From: Oscillospiraceae bacterium
Lineage (GTDB): Bacteria > Bacillota > Clostridia > UBA1212 > UBA1255
DNA length: 38,809 bases
Direction of reading: 5' to 3'
NCBI GenBank assembly: GCA_015069185.1
Contig: SVJB01000018.1
Location: 1-38,809, forward strand
Numbering within the stretch: position 1 is the first letter of the stretch; every line of letters starts with the position of its first letter. A program made the position numbers and the translations under genes. A model generated the notes under the pieces. It ran no database searches and was not told the origin of the DNA. It saw only the letters and a program-made list of their open reading frames with translations. Positions 1 through 7,127 of this stretch are shown one piece after another.

Positions 1-26
1 ATATGTCACCGAAGCCCTGCGCGACG

Positions 27-41
27 ATTGAGTGGGAATAA
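27..41 (+). repeat. 15-bp direct repeat, left copy
   Basis: ATTGAGTGGGAATAA occurs here and again, identically, at 1444-1458; an 11-bp core (AGTGGGAATAA) recurs at 4376-4386. In one frame this copy could be the last codons (Ile-Glu-Trp-Glu-stop) of a gene cut by the window edge. The repeats sit at the edges of small cargo segments, so they may be target or attachment-site duplicates. That is inference from spacing only. Confidence 0.4.
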
Positions 42-76
42 CCCCGTGTGGCTGTTAGGTTCTTAAAATAGTTAGC

Positions 77-125
77 AAAACACCGCAAATTGCGAATTTT
101 ATTGCGATTTGCGGTGTTTTTTGCT
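77..125 (+). terminator. intrinsic terminator
   Basis: The arms at 77-90 and 107-120 (AACACCGCAAAT against ATTTGCGGTGTT) form a perfect stem, followed by a T run. The stem is near-symmetrical with an A run on its left side, so it may stop transcription in both directions. It would close whatever gene ends left of the window. Nothing else is seen in 126-205. Confidence 0.8.
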
Positions 126-205
126 GCTAAATTTACAGTATTAATTTTAGCCGTTTTTCGTTTAACCAACTTTTGACTAACAGTTTCCCTCTTGTTTTGT
201 TATTC

Positions 206-235
206 TTGACGTTCTTATACTTTAAATGGTAAAAT
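206..235 (+). promoter_or_regulatory. sigma-A-type promoter for the His/Cys-repeat gene
   Basis: TTGACG (206-211), an 18-bp spacer, then TAAAAT (230-235). It lies about 85 bp upstream of the start at 320 with no gene between. Confidence 0.55.
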
Positions 236-319
236 TACTATAGAATAACCACTGGCTTACAATGCCTGAAAACTCTTGGAATTAGGGATTCCGAGCAATT
301 CTACAAAGGAGGGGACAAA

Positions 320-1285
320 ATGCAAAAGCATATCAAAATATTGTTTACCATGGTGCTGGCTTTTGCCCTCATTTTGAGCATGGCAACCGGAGTATTGGCC
401 ACAGAACAGGAACATGTCCATAACTGGCAGTGTGCGTGGTCCGACGACTACTGGCACTGTATGGTCTGTAGTGGCTGCAACGAAGAGAAAACTACCACCC
501 ATAGGAACAACAGTGAAGGAATCTGTAAAGTCTGCGGACATACACCCCATGAACACGTTTGGCAGTATACGCAAGGAGAAAACTACGATTACAACCACGG
601 TCTGCACTGTACACAATGTGTGGCAACCAGTTCGGAAGATCACATTTACGGAAATGACGGAAAATGTACTGTTTGTGGCAATGCTCCTCCCCATGAGCAT
701 CAGTGGAAATGGGACGGGAACAAATCGAACTATTTATGGGACCATTTTTTGGTCTGTTCCTGTGGAGCAACAACCACGGAACCTCATCTGCTGACATGGG
801 ATGGTAAAACACGAGATGAAAAATTCCATACTATGGTTTGCGTCATCTGCGGATATTCTATGGGCTACGGCCATTCGCTGAACTCTACATCAATCGAGGG
901 AGAGAAATGTAATATATGTGGGTATCCGGCTCAGGGTGATGCGGAGCCGGAAAAGAATCCCAACAAAACCACCCCTGTAAATAAGCAGCCCGCTGAGAAC
1001 CAGCCGAAGGAAACAGAATCGTCCGAAACGAAGCCGGCTGAGGCAGAGCAGAAGGAAACCGCTCCTATAGAAATGCAGTCCGCCGAAACCCAGGCAAAGG
1101 AAACGGAATCTGCAGAAAAAGAGTCCACCCAATCGAGACCGACATCATCGGAAACCATGCCCAAAAACGCTGCAAAAGAGGATTCACAGCGCAGTAGTTC
1201 TGTGTGGATATGGGTTGCAACTATCCTTGTTGTTGTCGGTGGTCTGGGCACTGTAGTGTTCTTTGTGAAAAAGAAATCATCCTAA
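320..1285 (+). CDS. Surface protein with His/Cys zinc-ribbon-like repeats and C-terminal anchor
   Basis: This 321-residue protein is predicted to be exported and tethered to the membrane. Residues 1-27 form a signal peptide. Residues 33-203 hold about four irregular repeats pairing a His-x-His or Trp-His segment with CxxC or CxC pairs (C47/C50/C53, C69/C72, C97/C100, C116/C119, C146/C148, C174/C177, C197/C200), which suggests structural metal binding. Residues 208-290 are a Glu/Thr/Ala/Pro-rich stalk with repeated KETES-type units. Residues 295-316 are a membrane helix followed by a basic KKK tail; no LPxTG motif is seen. AAAGGAGGGG at 305-314 fixes the start. The gene has its own promoter and stands alone. 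I do not recognise a characterised family, and function is unknown. Confidence 0.8.
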   Translation: MQKHIKILFTMVLAFALILSMATGVLATEQEHVHNWQCAWSDDYWHCMVCSGCNEEKTTTHRNNSEGICKVCGHTPHEHVWQYTQGENYDYNHGLHCTQCVATSSEDHIYGNDGKCTVCGNAPPHEHQWKWDGNKSNYLWDHFLVCSCGATTTEPHLLTWDGKTRDEKFHTMVCVICGYSMGYGHSLNSTSIEGEKCNICGYPAQGDAEPEKNPNKTTPVNKQPAENQPKETESSETKPAEAEQKETAPIEMQSAETQAKETESAEKESTQSRPTSSETMPKNAAKEDSQRSSSVWIWVATILVVVGGLGTVVFFVKKKSS

Positions 1286-1328
1286 GATAAAGCACGTAAA
1301 ATTTGAACTGTAATTTCCCGAAACTGTG

Positions 1329-1345
1329 ACCAACTTTTGACCAAC
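1329..1345 (+). repeat. 17-bp repeat, right copy (left copy at 165-181)
   Basis: ACCAACTTTTGACCAAC here matches ACCAACTTTTGACTAAC at 165-181 with one mismatch, same orientation. The two copies bracket the gene at 320-1285 inside the outer 27-41 and 1444-1458 repeats. The arrangement is outer-inner-gene-inner-outer. Confidence 0.4.
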
Positions 1346-1372
1346 AAAAGTGTGGTAAAACAAAACAACTGG

Positions 1373-1404
1373 TATAATAGCACTACATTTTGAATGCTAT
1401 TATA
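1373..1404 (+). promoter_or_regulatory. extended -10 promoter within an inverted repeat (candidate small-RNA start)
   Basis: TGGTATAAT (1370-1378) is a good extended -10. It is also the start of an inverted repeat, TATAATAGCA (1373-1382) with TGCTATTATA (1395-1404). No convincing -35 lies at 16-18 bp. A transcript from here would meet the terminator at 1561 with no open frame of note, giving about 220 nt of possible non-coding RNA. The 1286-1720 gap otherwise holds only the short repeats listed. Confidence 0.25.
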
Positions 1405-1443
1405 TCAGCAACCACCACATATCTACAAAACCAAAAATCTCCC

Positions 1444-1458
1444 ATTGAGTGGGAATAA
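1444..1458 (+). repeat. 15-bp direct repeat, right copy
   Basis: Identical to 27-41 (ATTGAGTGGGAATAA). Sequence on either side of the two copies differs. Confidence 0.4.
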
Positions 1459-1560
1459 TTGAACTGTTTCAGCAAAAATGATTTTTCCTCTTCGGGGCAA
1501 TTTTCTTTATCCTTTCGCAATTGGATGAATCACTGAAAAAGTAAACAATAAAGTAATTTT

Positions 1561-1606
1561 GAAGACCTTGTGTCATCGGAAACGATGGTCAAGGTCTTCT
1601 TTTTTG
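1561..1606 (+). terminator. intrinsic terminator
   Basis: Arms GAAGACCTTG (1561-1570) and CAAGGTCTTC (1590-1599), then seven T. Its T run serves plus-strand transcription, yet no plus-strand gene lies between 1286 and it. It therefore either backs up the gene ending at 1285 or ends an unannotated transcript. Confidence 0.8.
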
Positions 1607-1720
1607 TCGCAAGAGAGACCTTGACTACAAACCATTTGCGAGATTAGACTTATCCTTGCCAAAAACCTTTATTTTTCAGCATATTTCCCCGTTTTCTTCT
1701 CTTTTCGTGAAGAAGAACAC

Positions 1721-1975
1721 TTACACTCCATACTTTTCCGCAATCTTTGCCTTTACGGAGTCACCATCTGCGGTTTTGCCGTTTTCAAGATCAGAGAGAC
1801 TCTCGTTTACAAGCTTGGCTTCATAGAGTTTACCCGTTGTATTTTCGTAATAGTCAATATCCATTACGACAAGTCGGCCATATCCGTTTTTAGTTACAAA
1901 TACAGGACCACCGGTGGCACAACGACGCTCTATTTCAACGGTGTTTTTGAGATCTCGCATAGGAAGAATCGTCAT
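1721..1975 (-). CDS. Orphan Phd/YefM-family antitoxin
   Basis: This 84-residue protein matches the Phd/YefM antitoxin pattern. It opens with a short MTILPMRDLKN segment typical of the DNA-binding N-terminus. A GPVFVTKNGYGRLVVMDIDYY strand-turn-strand core follows at residues 24-44. The charged helical tail would wrap the toxin partner. Family members repress their own operon and neutralise a RelE/ParE- or Doc-type toxin. GGAGG sits just upstream of the start. No toxin frame follows in 1458-1720, so it is an orphan here, either a remnant or a trans-acting antitoxin. It is divergent from the sigma gene at 2195. Confidence 0.75.
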   Translation of the reverse strand: MTILPMRDLKNTVEIERRCATGGPVFVTKNGYGRLVVMDIDYYENTTGKLYEAKLVNESLSDLENGKTADGDSVKAKIAEKYGV

Positions 1976-2068
1976 AATTCAATACCTCCATCAACAGTAT
2001 GTACTATTGTGTTTAAATTGTACGCTAAATTTGGCCACGAGTCGACAGGTTTTGTGTGTTTATATCAG

Positions 2069-2100
2069 TTTACATATTCTCATCAAAAATATGATATAAT
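2069..2100 (+). promoter_or_regulatory. possible promoter of the sigma-factor operon
   Basis: A perfect TATAAT (2095-2100) lies about 95 bp before the sigma gene. The nearest -35-like hexamer, TTTACA (2069-2074), is 20 bp away, which is long, so an alternative sigma factor or activator is possible. Confidence 0.35.
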
Positions 2101-2194
2101 ATCAAAAAACATTTAAAAACTATTACACACTTTTAATTTTTTTGGTACTACCCTTTATGAAGGGCCTTTCAATATGCAAGAAAGGAGGCGAGTT

Positions 2195-2791
2195 ATGGAA
2201 CTTCAGAGTAAAAAAACGGTAAAAACACCAATGGACGATGAAAAGATCGTTGAGCTTTATTGGGAACGCAATGAAAAAGCAATTGAGGAAACTGATTTTA
2301 AATACAAAAAGTATTTGTTTTCCATTGCCTACAATGTGATTTGCAATCGGCTTGACTGCGAGGAATGCTTGAATGATACATATCTCGGTGCGTGGAATTC
2401 AATACCTCCGACAAAACCAAATGTGCTGAAAGCATTTCTAACGACTATTACCAGAAGAATTGCGATTAAACGCTACCACAGAAATTTAAGACAGAATACA
2501 ATACCTTCTGAAATGACTATATCTTTGTCCGAACTTGAAGATTTCATAGCAGGTGATGAGGATGTTAGTGCGGATTTCGATGCCGAAAGACTCGGATACA
2601 TCATCAGTGACTTTGTTTACTCGCTCTCCGATCGCAGACAATTCATATTTATGAGTAGGTACTATGTAGCTGATTCCATTGATGCAATTGCAAGAGACTT
2701 GAGCTTGAGCCGTTCAATGGTAAATAAGGAGCTTGCTATCATTAGGAGTGCCTTAAAAGAAAAACTTGAAAGTGAAGGTTATTTGATATGA
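2195..2791 (+). CDS. ECF-like RNA polymerase sigma factor
   Basis: This 198-residue protein is a two-domain sigma factor. The sigma2 region covers about residues 15-90 (core DYxKYLFSIAYN-type helix, then ECLNDTYLGAWNSIPP). The sigma4 helix-turn-helix covers about 135-190 (SIDAIARDLSLSRSMVNKEL). It directs RNA polymerase to a small regulon, probably under control of the membrane partner encoded next. An upstream in-frame ATG at 2174 is rejected because AAAGGAGG at 2181-2188 lies six bases before the ATG at 2195. The stop overlaps the next start by four bases (ATGA), so the two genes are translationally coupled. Similar sigma genes in Clostridia are often cargo of accessory regions. The exact ECF group is not assignable by eye. 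Confidence 0.8.
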   Translation: MELQSKKTVKTPMDDEKIVELYWERNEKAIEETDFKYKKYLFSIAYNVICNRLDCEECLNDTYLGAWNSIPPTKPNVLKAFLTTITRRIAIKRYHRNLRQNTIPSEMTISLSELEDFIAGDEDVSADFDAERLGYIISDFVYSLSDRRQFIFMSRYYVADSIDAIARDLSLSRSMVNKELAIIRSALKEKLESEGYLI

Positions 2792-4242
2792 AAAAGAAAG
2801 AATGGAATGAAGGACTCGATCACATTAATCCCGACCTTGTTGAAAAATATGTTGAGCAAAAGGATAGACTCAGACAGAGAAACAGAAAACGCAAAAGCGT
2901 ATGGCTTCGATTTGGAGCGGTAGCGGCTTGCATTATTTTTATTTTAAGCATGGTCATAGTTGTTTCAATGCTACGCAAGAATAGTGCAGGAATTCTCCCT
3001 CCAAAAAACAATCACACTCCTATTATATTCGATGCAACTGTATCACCAGAAAAACTAAACGGTAGCAATTCCGAGTTTATAGTAGGCTCATCGTTAGCAC
3101 TAAGCGGAGGTCCTGATTCTGCTCCGCCGGTATTTCGATTTAGTCCCGGAATTGCCGTCAAAGCAAAGGTTGTTAAGAATCATCCCGATAAATACTACAA
3201 GCTTGATATTAGTTCAGAATATCGTCCTACTGCATATAGACTGATACAGATGGAAACGATAGAGGTTATTTGCGGCGACAATGTACCTCAATATTTTCTG
3301 TATTTGATTCCCGAATATGTTTACGTTGATATGTCGGTATATGATTCACTCCTAATATCTATGTCTCAAATTGGTGTGGAAAACTACGTTTTGAAGAATG
3401 CGACTCAAAACCGAATGGAGTATTTTGAATTATTTATATTTGCAGATTATCAGGATCACCCTGAACTTGGCAACATTATTGCCTTTAACGATGACATATT
3501 TGATGAAAGCTTGTGGCAAAACGAAACTTGGCTATACGGATATCAGTTTGCAAAGCATGATCTTGACAACCCCGAACGTAGTGATCTTGTTGTAGCACGG
3601 GGCGATTCCGAAAGAGAAGTACTTACTTCAATCAAGGAACAATTTAACGAATGGCACGATTTTTACGTCAATGAGCAGTCTGTAATAACGCCGAAGTTTA
3701 AGACACAGGCGGCAAAAGATGCTCTTAATTATGTTTCTCTGTTCAAAAACGGTGTTTATTCTCAACGTTTGCTCTCAAACAAGATTATTTACAGACGTTT
3801 TATTAACGGGTGCCAAACAGAAGAAACGATAACAATAGATCTTCTTAGCGAAGAAGTAACCTATTCCGAGGTTCGTTATACCAAAGAAGACATGGAGCAG
3901 ATGGAAAACATCTCCGCGCACCTTTCCGAAAAAGCAGCCGAATATGCGGAGCAACTGCCGATTCCGCCTCATACCGATCCTGAAGGAAAAGAGCTCTTGT
4001 GTCTTAATTTGTATGCGTGGTACGTCAAGGTTGATGGCAAATTGTATGGTGTTATCAAAACAGCTTGGCGATACAAAGAGAAAGATGATTGGTACATTCA
4101 ATACTATGATGATTCTTACATCTTGTATGATATGGTAGCATCAAGTGCGACAGTTATTTCAAGAGATGATTTAGTGGCGATTGTAGGAACTCGTAATGTG
4201 TATATGGGTAAATATGGAATAGGAATCGAAATGCCCATGTAA
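2788..4242 (+). CDS. Membrane-bound partner of the sigma factor (putative anti-sigma)
   Basis: This 484-residue protein has a cytosolic N-terminus of about 40 residues (including INPDLVEKYVEQKDRLRQR), one membrane helix at about 41-61, and an extracytoplasmic region of more than 400 residues. That topology, and its overlap with the sigma gene, fits an anti-sigma factor that holds the sigma factor until an outside signal arrives. The short N-terminal helix has no zinc-binding HxxxCxxC anti-sigma motif. The large outer domain is not recognised and may be the sensor. The role is inferred from operon context and topology, not from a named domain. Confidence 0.6.
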   Translation: MKKKEWNEGLDHINPDLVEKYVEQKDRLRQRNRKRKSVWLRFGAVAACIIFILSMVIVVSMLRKNSAGILPPKNNHTPIIFDATVSPEKLNGSNSEFIVGSSLALSGGPDSAPPVFRFSPGIAVKAKVVKNHPDKYYKLDISSEYRPTAYRLIQMETIEVICGDNVPQYFLYLIPEYVYVDMSVYDSLLISMSQIGVENYVLKNATQNRMEYFELFIFADYQDHPELGNIIAFNDDIFDESLWQNETWLYGYQFAKHDLDNPERSDLVVARGDSEREVLTSIKEQFNEWHDFYVNEQSVITPKFKTQAAKDALNYVSLFKNGVYSQRLLSNKIIYRRFINGCQTEETITIDLLSEEVTYSEVRYTKEDMEQMENISAHLSEKAAEYAEQLPIPPHTDPEGKELLCLNLYAWYVKVDGKLYGVIKTAWRYKEKDDWYIQYYDDSYILYDMVASSATVISRDDLVAIVGTRNVYMGKYGIGIEMPM

Positions 4243-4256
4243 CTGTATAATAACTA

Positions 4257-4288
4257 AAAGGCCAGCGTTTTGCGCTCGCCTTTTTTTT
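4257..4288 (+). terminator. intrinsic terminator of the sigma operon
   Basis: AGGC and AGCG pair with CGCT and GCCT across a short loop, with one C-C mismatch, followed by eight T. It starts 15 bases after the stop at 4242. Confidence 0.75.
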
Positions 4289-4410
4289 CATATCTGTGCT
4301 GAAAACTGTTAGCAATACTCTGTAAACATCGGAACCGCTGTTGCCTATTACAGAAATTTGAAAGTTTCAGAAGCCAGTGGGAATAAGACAGCCCCGTCAA
4401 CCACCCCTTC

Positions 4411-4713
4411 CTACTCACACACCTCAATCAGGAAACTCACCGGACGAAAGCCGTCATTACAAGAAATCATTGCAGATTTTTTGTTTTTCATCCAACCGTC
4501 ATAAAAATCCTCGCCGCCGTGTGCAAGAGTCATTACAAATGGTGACACCGTTTCCCATGCGCTCTCACAAAAACCGTCAGGCTTTCTCCATCCATCGCAT
4601 ATAAACACTTGTCCTTCTTCTATGTCACAGGGGTGTTCAATGGGATTTTCATACTTTTCAATCAGATCATCATAACGCGCTTTGCGCATAACAGTTATTT
4701 TTATTTTATACAT
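4411..4713 (-). CDS. TIGR04076 family protein
   Basis: This 100-residue protein fits TIGR04076 in length and order of motifs. It starts with a KIKITVMRK strand, has HPCDIEEGQVF in the middle, DGFCESAW after that, and CNDGFRPVSFLIE at the end. The conserved cysteines suggest a metal or redox site, but the family has no settled function. Its start overlaps the end of the upstream ACT-domain gene by 13 bases, so they form one minus-strand operon. No terminator is obvious downstream. Confidence 0.75.
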   Translation of the reverse strand: MYKIKITVMRKARYDDLIEKYENPIEHPCDIEEGQVFICDGWRKPDGFCESAWETVSPFVMTLAHGGEDFYDGWMKNKKSAMISCNDGFRPVSFLIEVCE

Positions 4714-5084
4714 ATCGAATCTACCTCATACCCCTTATCTTCCAACACCGCCAAAGCCCGCTCCCAATTATCTTTTTTCACCAAAATATAGTCAGTGTTA
4801 TACGTAGATACTGCAAAGATTCCTATCTTATTATCTGCAAGAATCGTTGATATCCGAGACAAAATACCTACCAAGGCAAAGTCCAGTGTACCTTTAATGC
4901 GAAAAGCCCGCCAACCGTCCTCTCGCTCAATGGTATTTGCCGGTGCCTCTTTTGTAGGACAAACAAGGGAAATTTCCTCATGTGTTTTACCGATAAAATA
5001 AAAATCCATGTTCATATCTATTTCTTTCTCGCTGGATACCTTGCACACAGTCAAATCTAAATTTAGTTTTTGTAGTTTCATCAT
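4701..5084 (-). CDS. ACT-domain protein
   Basis: From the ATG at 5084 the product is 127 residues. The C-terminal half (about residues 60-125) has the ACT regulatory-domain pattern, with a strand, then ALVGILSRISTILADNKIGIFAVSTYNTDYILV, then a final helix. The N-terminal half resembles the partner domain of stand-alone ACT_7 or CASTOR-like proteins. Such proteins usually bind small amino-acid ligands. A longer reading from TTG at 5132 exists. The 5084 ATG is preferred because GGTGA lies just before it, though the adjacent ATG at 5081 is almost as good. It is co-transcribed with the TIGR04076 gene and divergent from pfp. Confidence 0.65.
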   Translation of the reverse strand: MMKLQKLNLDLTVCKVSSEKEIDMNMDFYFIGKTHEEISLVCPTKEAPANTIEREDGWRAFRIKGTLDFALVGILSRISTILADNKIGIFAVSTYNTDYILVKKDNWERALAVLEDKGYEVDSICIK

Positions 5085-5168
5085 CTTTTCACCATAAAAT
5101 TTAATATGTTGATTATAATCCATTACAGGCAAGAAGTGAAGAAATTTTCTTGTCTCCCTCTTGCCTCC

Positions 5169-5207
5169 GTAGTTTTTGAATTTTCCCTGTGAAAATTCAA
5201 AAACTAC
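5169..5207. repeat. perfect 17-bp inverted repeat upstream of pfp
   Basis: Arms at 5169-5185 (GTAGTTTTTGAATTTTC) and 5191-5207 are exact complements around a 5-base loop. No T run follows on either strand, so it is not a typical terminator. It sits between the divergent ACT and pfp genes, just upstream of the pfp -35, and could be an operator, a mini-element remnant or an old terminator. Confidence 0.7.
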
Positions 5208-5210
5208 CTC

Positions 5211-5239
5211 TTTACCTTTATCTCAAAACAGGGTAAAAT
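5211..5239 (+). promoter_or_regulatory. pfp promoter
   Basis: TTTACC (5211-5216), a 17-bp spacer, TAAAAT (5234-5239). A small palindrome, GGGTA-AAA-TACCC (5231-5243), overlaps the -10 and might be an operator. Confidence 0.6.
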
Positions 5240-5283
5240 ACCCAATTGGGCGTAGGCTAATATAGTTTAAGGAGAATTTATAA

Positions 5284-6942
5284 ATGAAATTATCAGCTCT
5301 TCAGATATCAAGATATCAGTACGTTCCTAAGCTCCCCGGTATGCTTAGAAACGGTATTTCTGAAATTTGTGTAAAAGATGGAAATGCAACGCAGAGCGTT
5401 GCCGATCAAGAAAAGATTAAGGCTCTTTTCCCTAATACTTATGGTAAGAATGAAATTACTTTCCAAAGAGGTCAGAATACATCTGCTCCAAAGAAGCAGG
5501 TTGTAGGTGTTATTCTTTCCGGCGGTCAGGCTCCGGGTGGACACAACGTAGTTTGTGGCTTATACGATGCACTGAAGGCAACTGATAAAGAAAATGTTCT
5601 TTACGGCTTCAAGGGTGGCCCCAGCGGACTTCTTGAAGACGATTATATTGTTTTTGATGATGCTTATATTGATCAGTTCAGAAACACAGGCGGATTTGAT
5701 ATTATCGGTTCCGGCAGAACAAAGCTTGAGAGCGAAGAACAGTTCGCTGTTGTAGCTCAGGTTTGCAAGAAACACGGAATTACTGCCATCGTAATTATCG
5801 GTGGAGACGATTCTAATACAAACGCTGCGGTACTTGCTGAATATTTTGCAGCAAACAATACAGGAGTTCAGGTAATTGGTTGTCCTAAGACAATTGATGG
5901 AGACCTTAAGAATGAAGATATTGAATGTTCCTTTGGTTTTGACACTGCTACCAAAACTTACAGTGAGATGATCGGTAATATTGAGAGAGATGCTAACTCT
6001 GCCAAGAAATATTGGCATTTCATTAAGGTTATGGGAAGATCAGCTTCTCATGTTGCATTAGAGTGTGCTTTGGAGACTCAGCCAAACATCTGTCTTATTG
6101 GCGAAGAGATTGCGGCAAAGAAAATGTCTCTGTCTCAGATTGCAGAAGATATTGCAGATTCTGTTGCGAGCCGTGCAGCTAAAGGCTGGAACTTCGGTGT
6201 AGCTATCATTCCGGAAGGCATTGTAGAATTCGTACCTGAGTTCTCAGTACTCATCGCTGAGATTAATGAGCTCCTGGCCGGTGAAAAGACAGCCCAGTTC
6301 AATGCGCTGCCTACATGGGAAGACAAATATGCATTCATTGAAAACGGACTTACTAAGGAATCTATGGCAGTATTTGCTATTCTTCCTGAGAGTATCCAAC
6401 AGCAGCTATTCTTAGAGCGTGATCCACACGGTAACGTTCAGGTATCTTTGATCGAATCAGAAAAACTATTCTCTGCTCTCGTTAAGGACAAGCTGGCTGA
6501 GAAAAAGGCAGCAGGCACATATAATGGCAAATTTGCTCCTATTCACCACTTCTTTGGATATGAAGGACGTTGTGCTTTCCCATCTAATTTTGATGCAGAC
6601 TATTGCTATTCTCTCGGATACAACGCATTTATGCTTATCCAATATGGTTATACAGGATATTTATCTAAGGTGTCAAACCTTTCTAAGCCTGCAGAGGAAT
6701 GGATTGCCGGCGGTATGCCTATCACAAAGATGATGAACATAGAGCGAAGAAACGGCAAAGACAAGCCTGTTATCCGCAAAGCCCTTGTTGAACTTGACGG
6801 TAAGCCTTTCAAATTCTTTGAAGCTAACAGAGAAGAATGGAAGAATGAGACTTGCTACACATATCCCGGTGCCATCCAGTATTATGGACCTACAGAGGTA
6901 TGTGACCTTACAACAAGAACACTTGCTTTGGAGCAGGAATAA
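5284..6942 (+). CDS. pfp: Diphosphate--fructose-6-phosphate 1-phosphotransferase
   Basis: This enzyme makes fructose 1,6-bisphosphate from fructose 6-phosphate using pyrophosphate, reversibly, in cytosolic glycolysis. The 552-residue length matches the long group-II (plant-beta/spirochaete) PFK type. Visible signatures are GGQAPGGHN at 79-87, IGGDDS at 172-177 (the second Asp marks the pyrophosphate-dependent form), PKTIDGD at 201-207 with the catalytic Asp, and MGR at 250-252 for sugar binding. AAGGAG at 5269-5274 fixes the start. It has its own promoter and terminator. It is the one clear central-metabolism gene in this region. Confidence 0.95.
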   Translation: MKLSALQISRYQYVPKLPGMLRNGISEICVKDGNATQSVADQEKIKALFPNTYGKNEITFQRGQNTSAPKKQVVGVILSGGQAPGGHNVVCGLYDALKATDKENVLYGFKGGPSGLLEDDYIVFDDAYIDQFRNTGGFDIIGSGRTKLESEEQFAVVAQVCKKHGITAIVIIGGDDSNTNAAVLAEYFAANNTGVQVIGCPKTIDGDLKNEDIECSFGFDTATKTYSEMIGNIERDANSAKKYWHFIKVMGRSASHVALECALETQPNICLIGEEIAAKKMSLSQIAEDIADSVASRAAKGWNFGVAIIPEGIVEFVPEFSVLIAEINELLAGEKTAQFNALPTWEDKYAFIENGLTKESMAVFAILPESIQQQLFLERDPHGNVQVSLIESEKLFSALVKDKLAEKKAAGTYNGKFAPIHHFFGYEGRCAFPSNFDADYCYSLGYNAFMLIQYGYTGYLSKVSNLSKPAEEWIAGGMPITKMMNIERRNGKDKPVIRKALVELDGKPFKFFEANREEWKNETCYTYPGAIQYYGPTEVCDLTTRTLALEQE

Positions 6943-6974
6943 TATTAGCAAATACTCTGATTAACACGTAAAAA

Positions 6975-7026
6975 GATCCCCCTTTATTAGATTTAATAAA
7001 TAACATCTAATGAAGGGGGATTTTCA
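6975..7026 (+). terminator. intrinsic terminator of pfp
   Basis: A 17-bp stem: ATCCCCCTTTATTAGAT on the left and ATCTAATGAAGGGGGAT on the right (one G-T pair), followed by a short T run. Confidence 0.85.
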
Positions 7027-7062
7027 CAAGAAAGAATCAATAAAATACATTAAAAAAAATCA

Positions 7063-7091
7063 TTCAGTTTTAATAAGGAAGCCTGTAAAAT
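7063..7091 (+). promoter_or_regulatory. possible promoter of the beta-helix operon
   Basis: TTCAGT (7063-7068), a 17-bp spacer, TAAAAT (7086-7091), 36 bp before the chosen start at 7128. The -35 is weak. Confidence 0.4.
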
Positions 7092-7127
7092 GATGATATG
7101 CTTAAAAACGAAAGAGAGGTTTTGATA

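Noticed and set aside
257-700. Long minus-strand frame opposite the His/Cys-repeat gene
   Set aside because: It mirrors the plus-strand coding bias, has no ribosome site and no recognisable protein features.
2174-2194. Earlier ATG for the sigma factor
   Set aside because: The ribosome site lies inside this extension and points to the ATG at 2195.
5231-5243. Palindrome GGGTA-AAA-TACCC over the pfp -10
   Set aside because: Short, and mostly forced by the promoter hexamer; noted under the promoter but not claimed as an operator.
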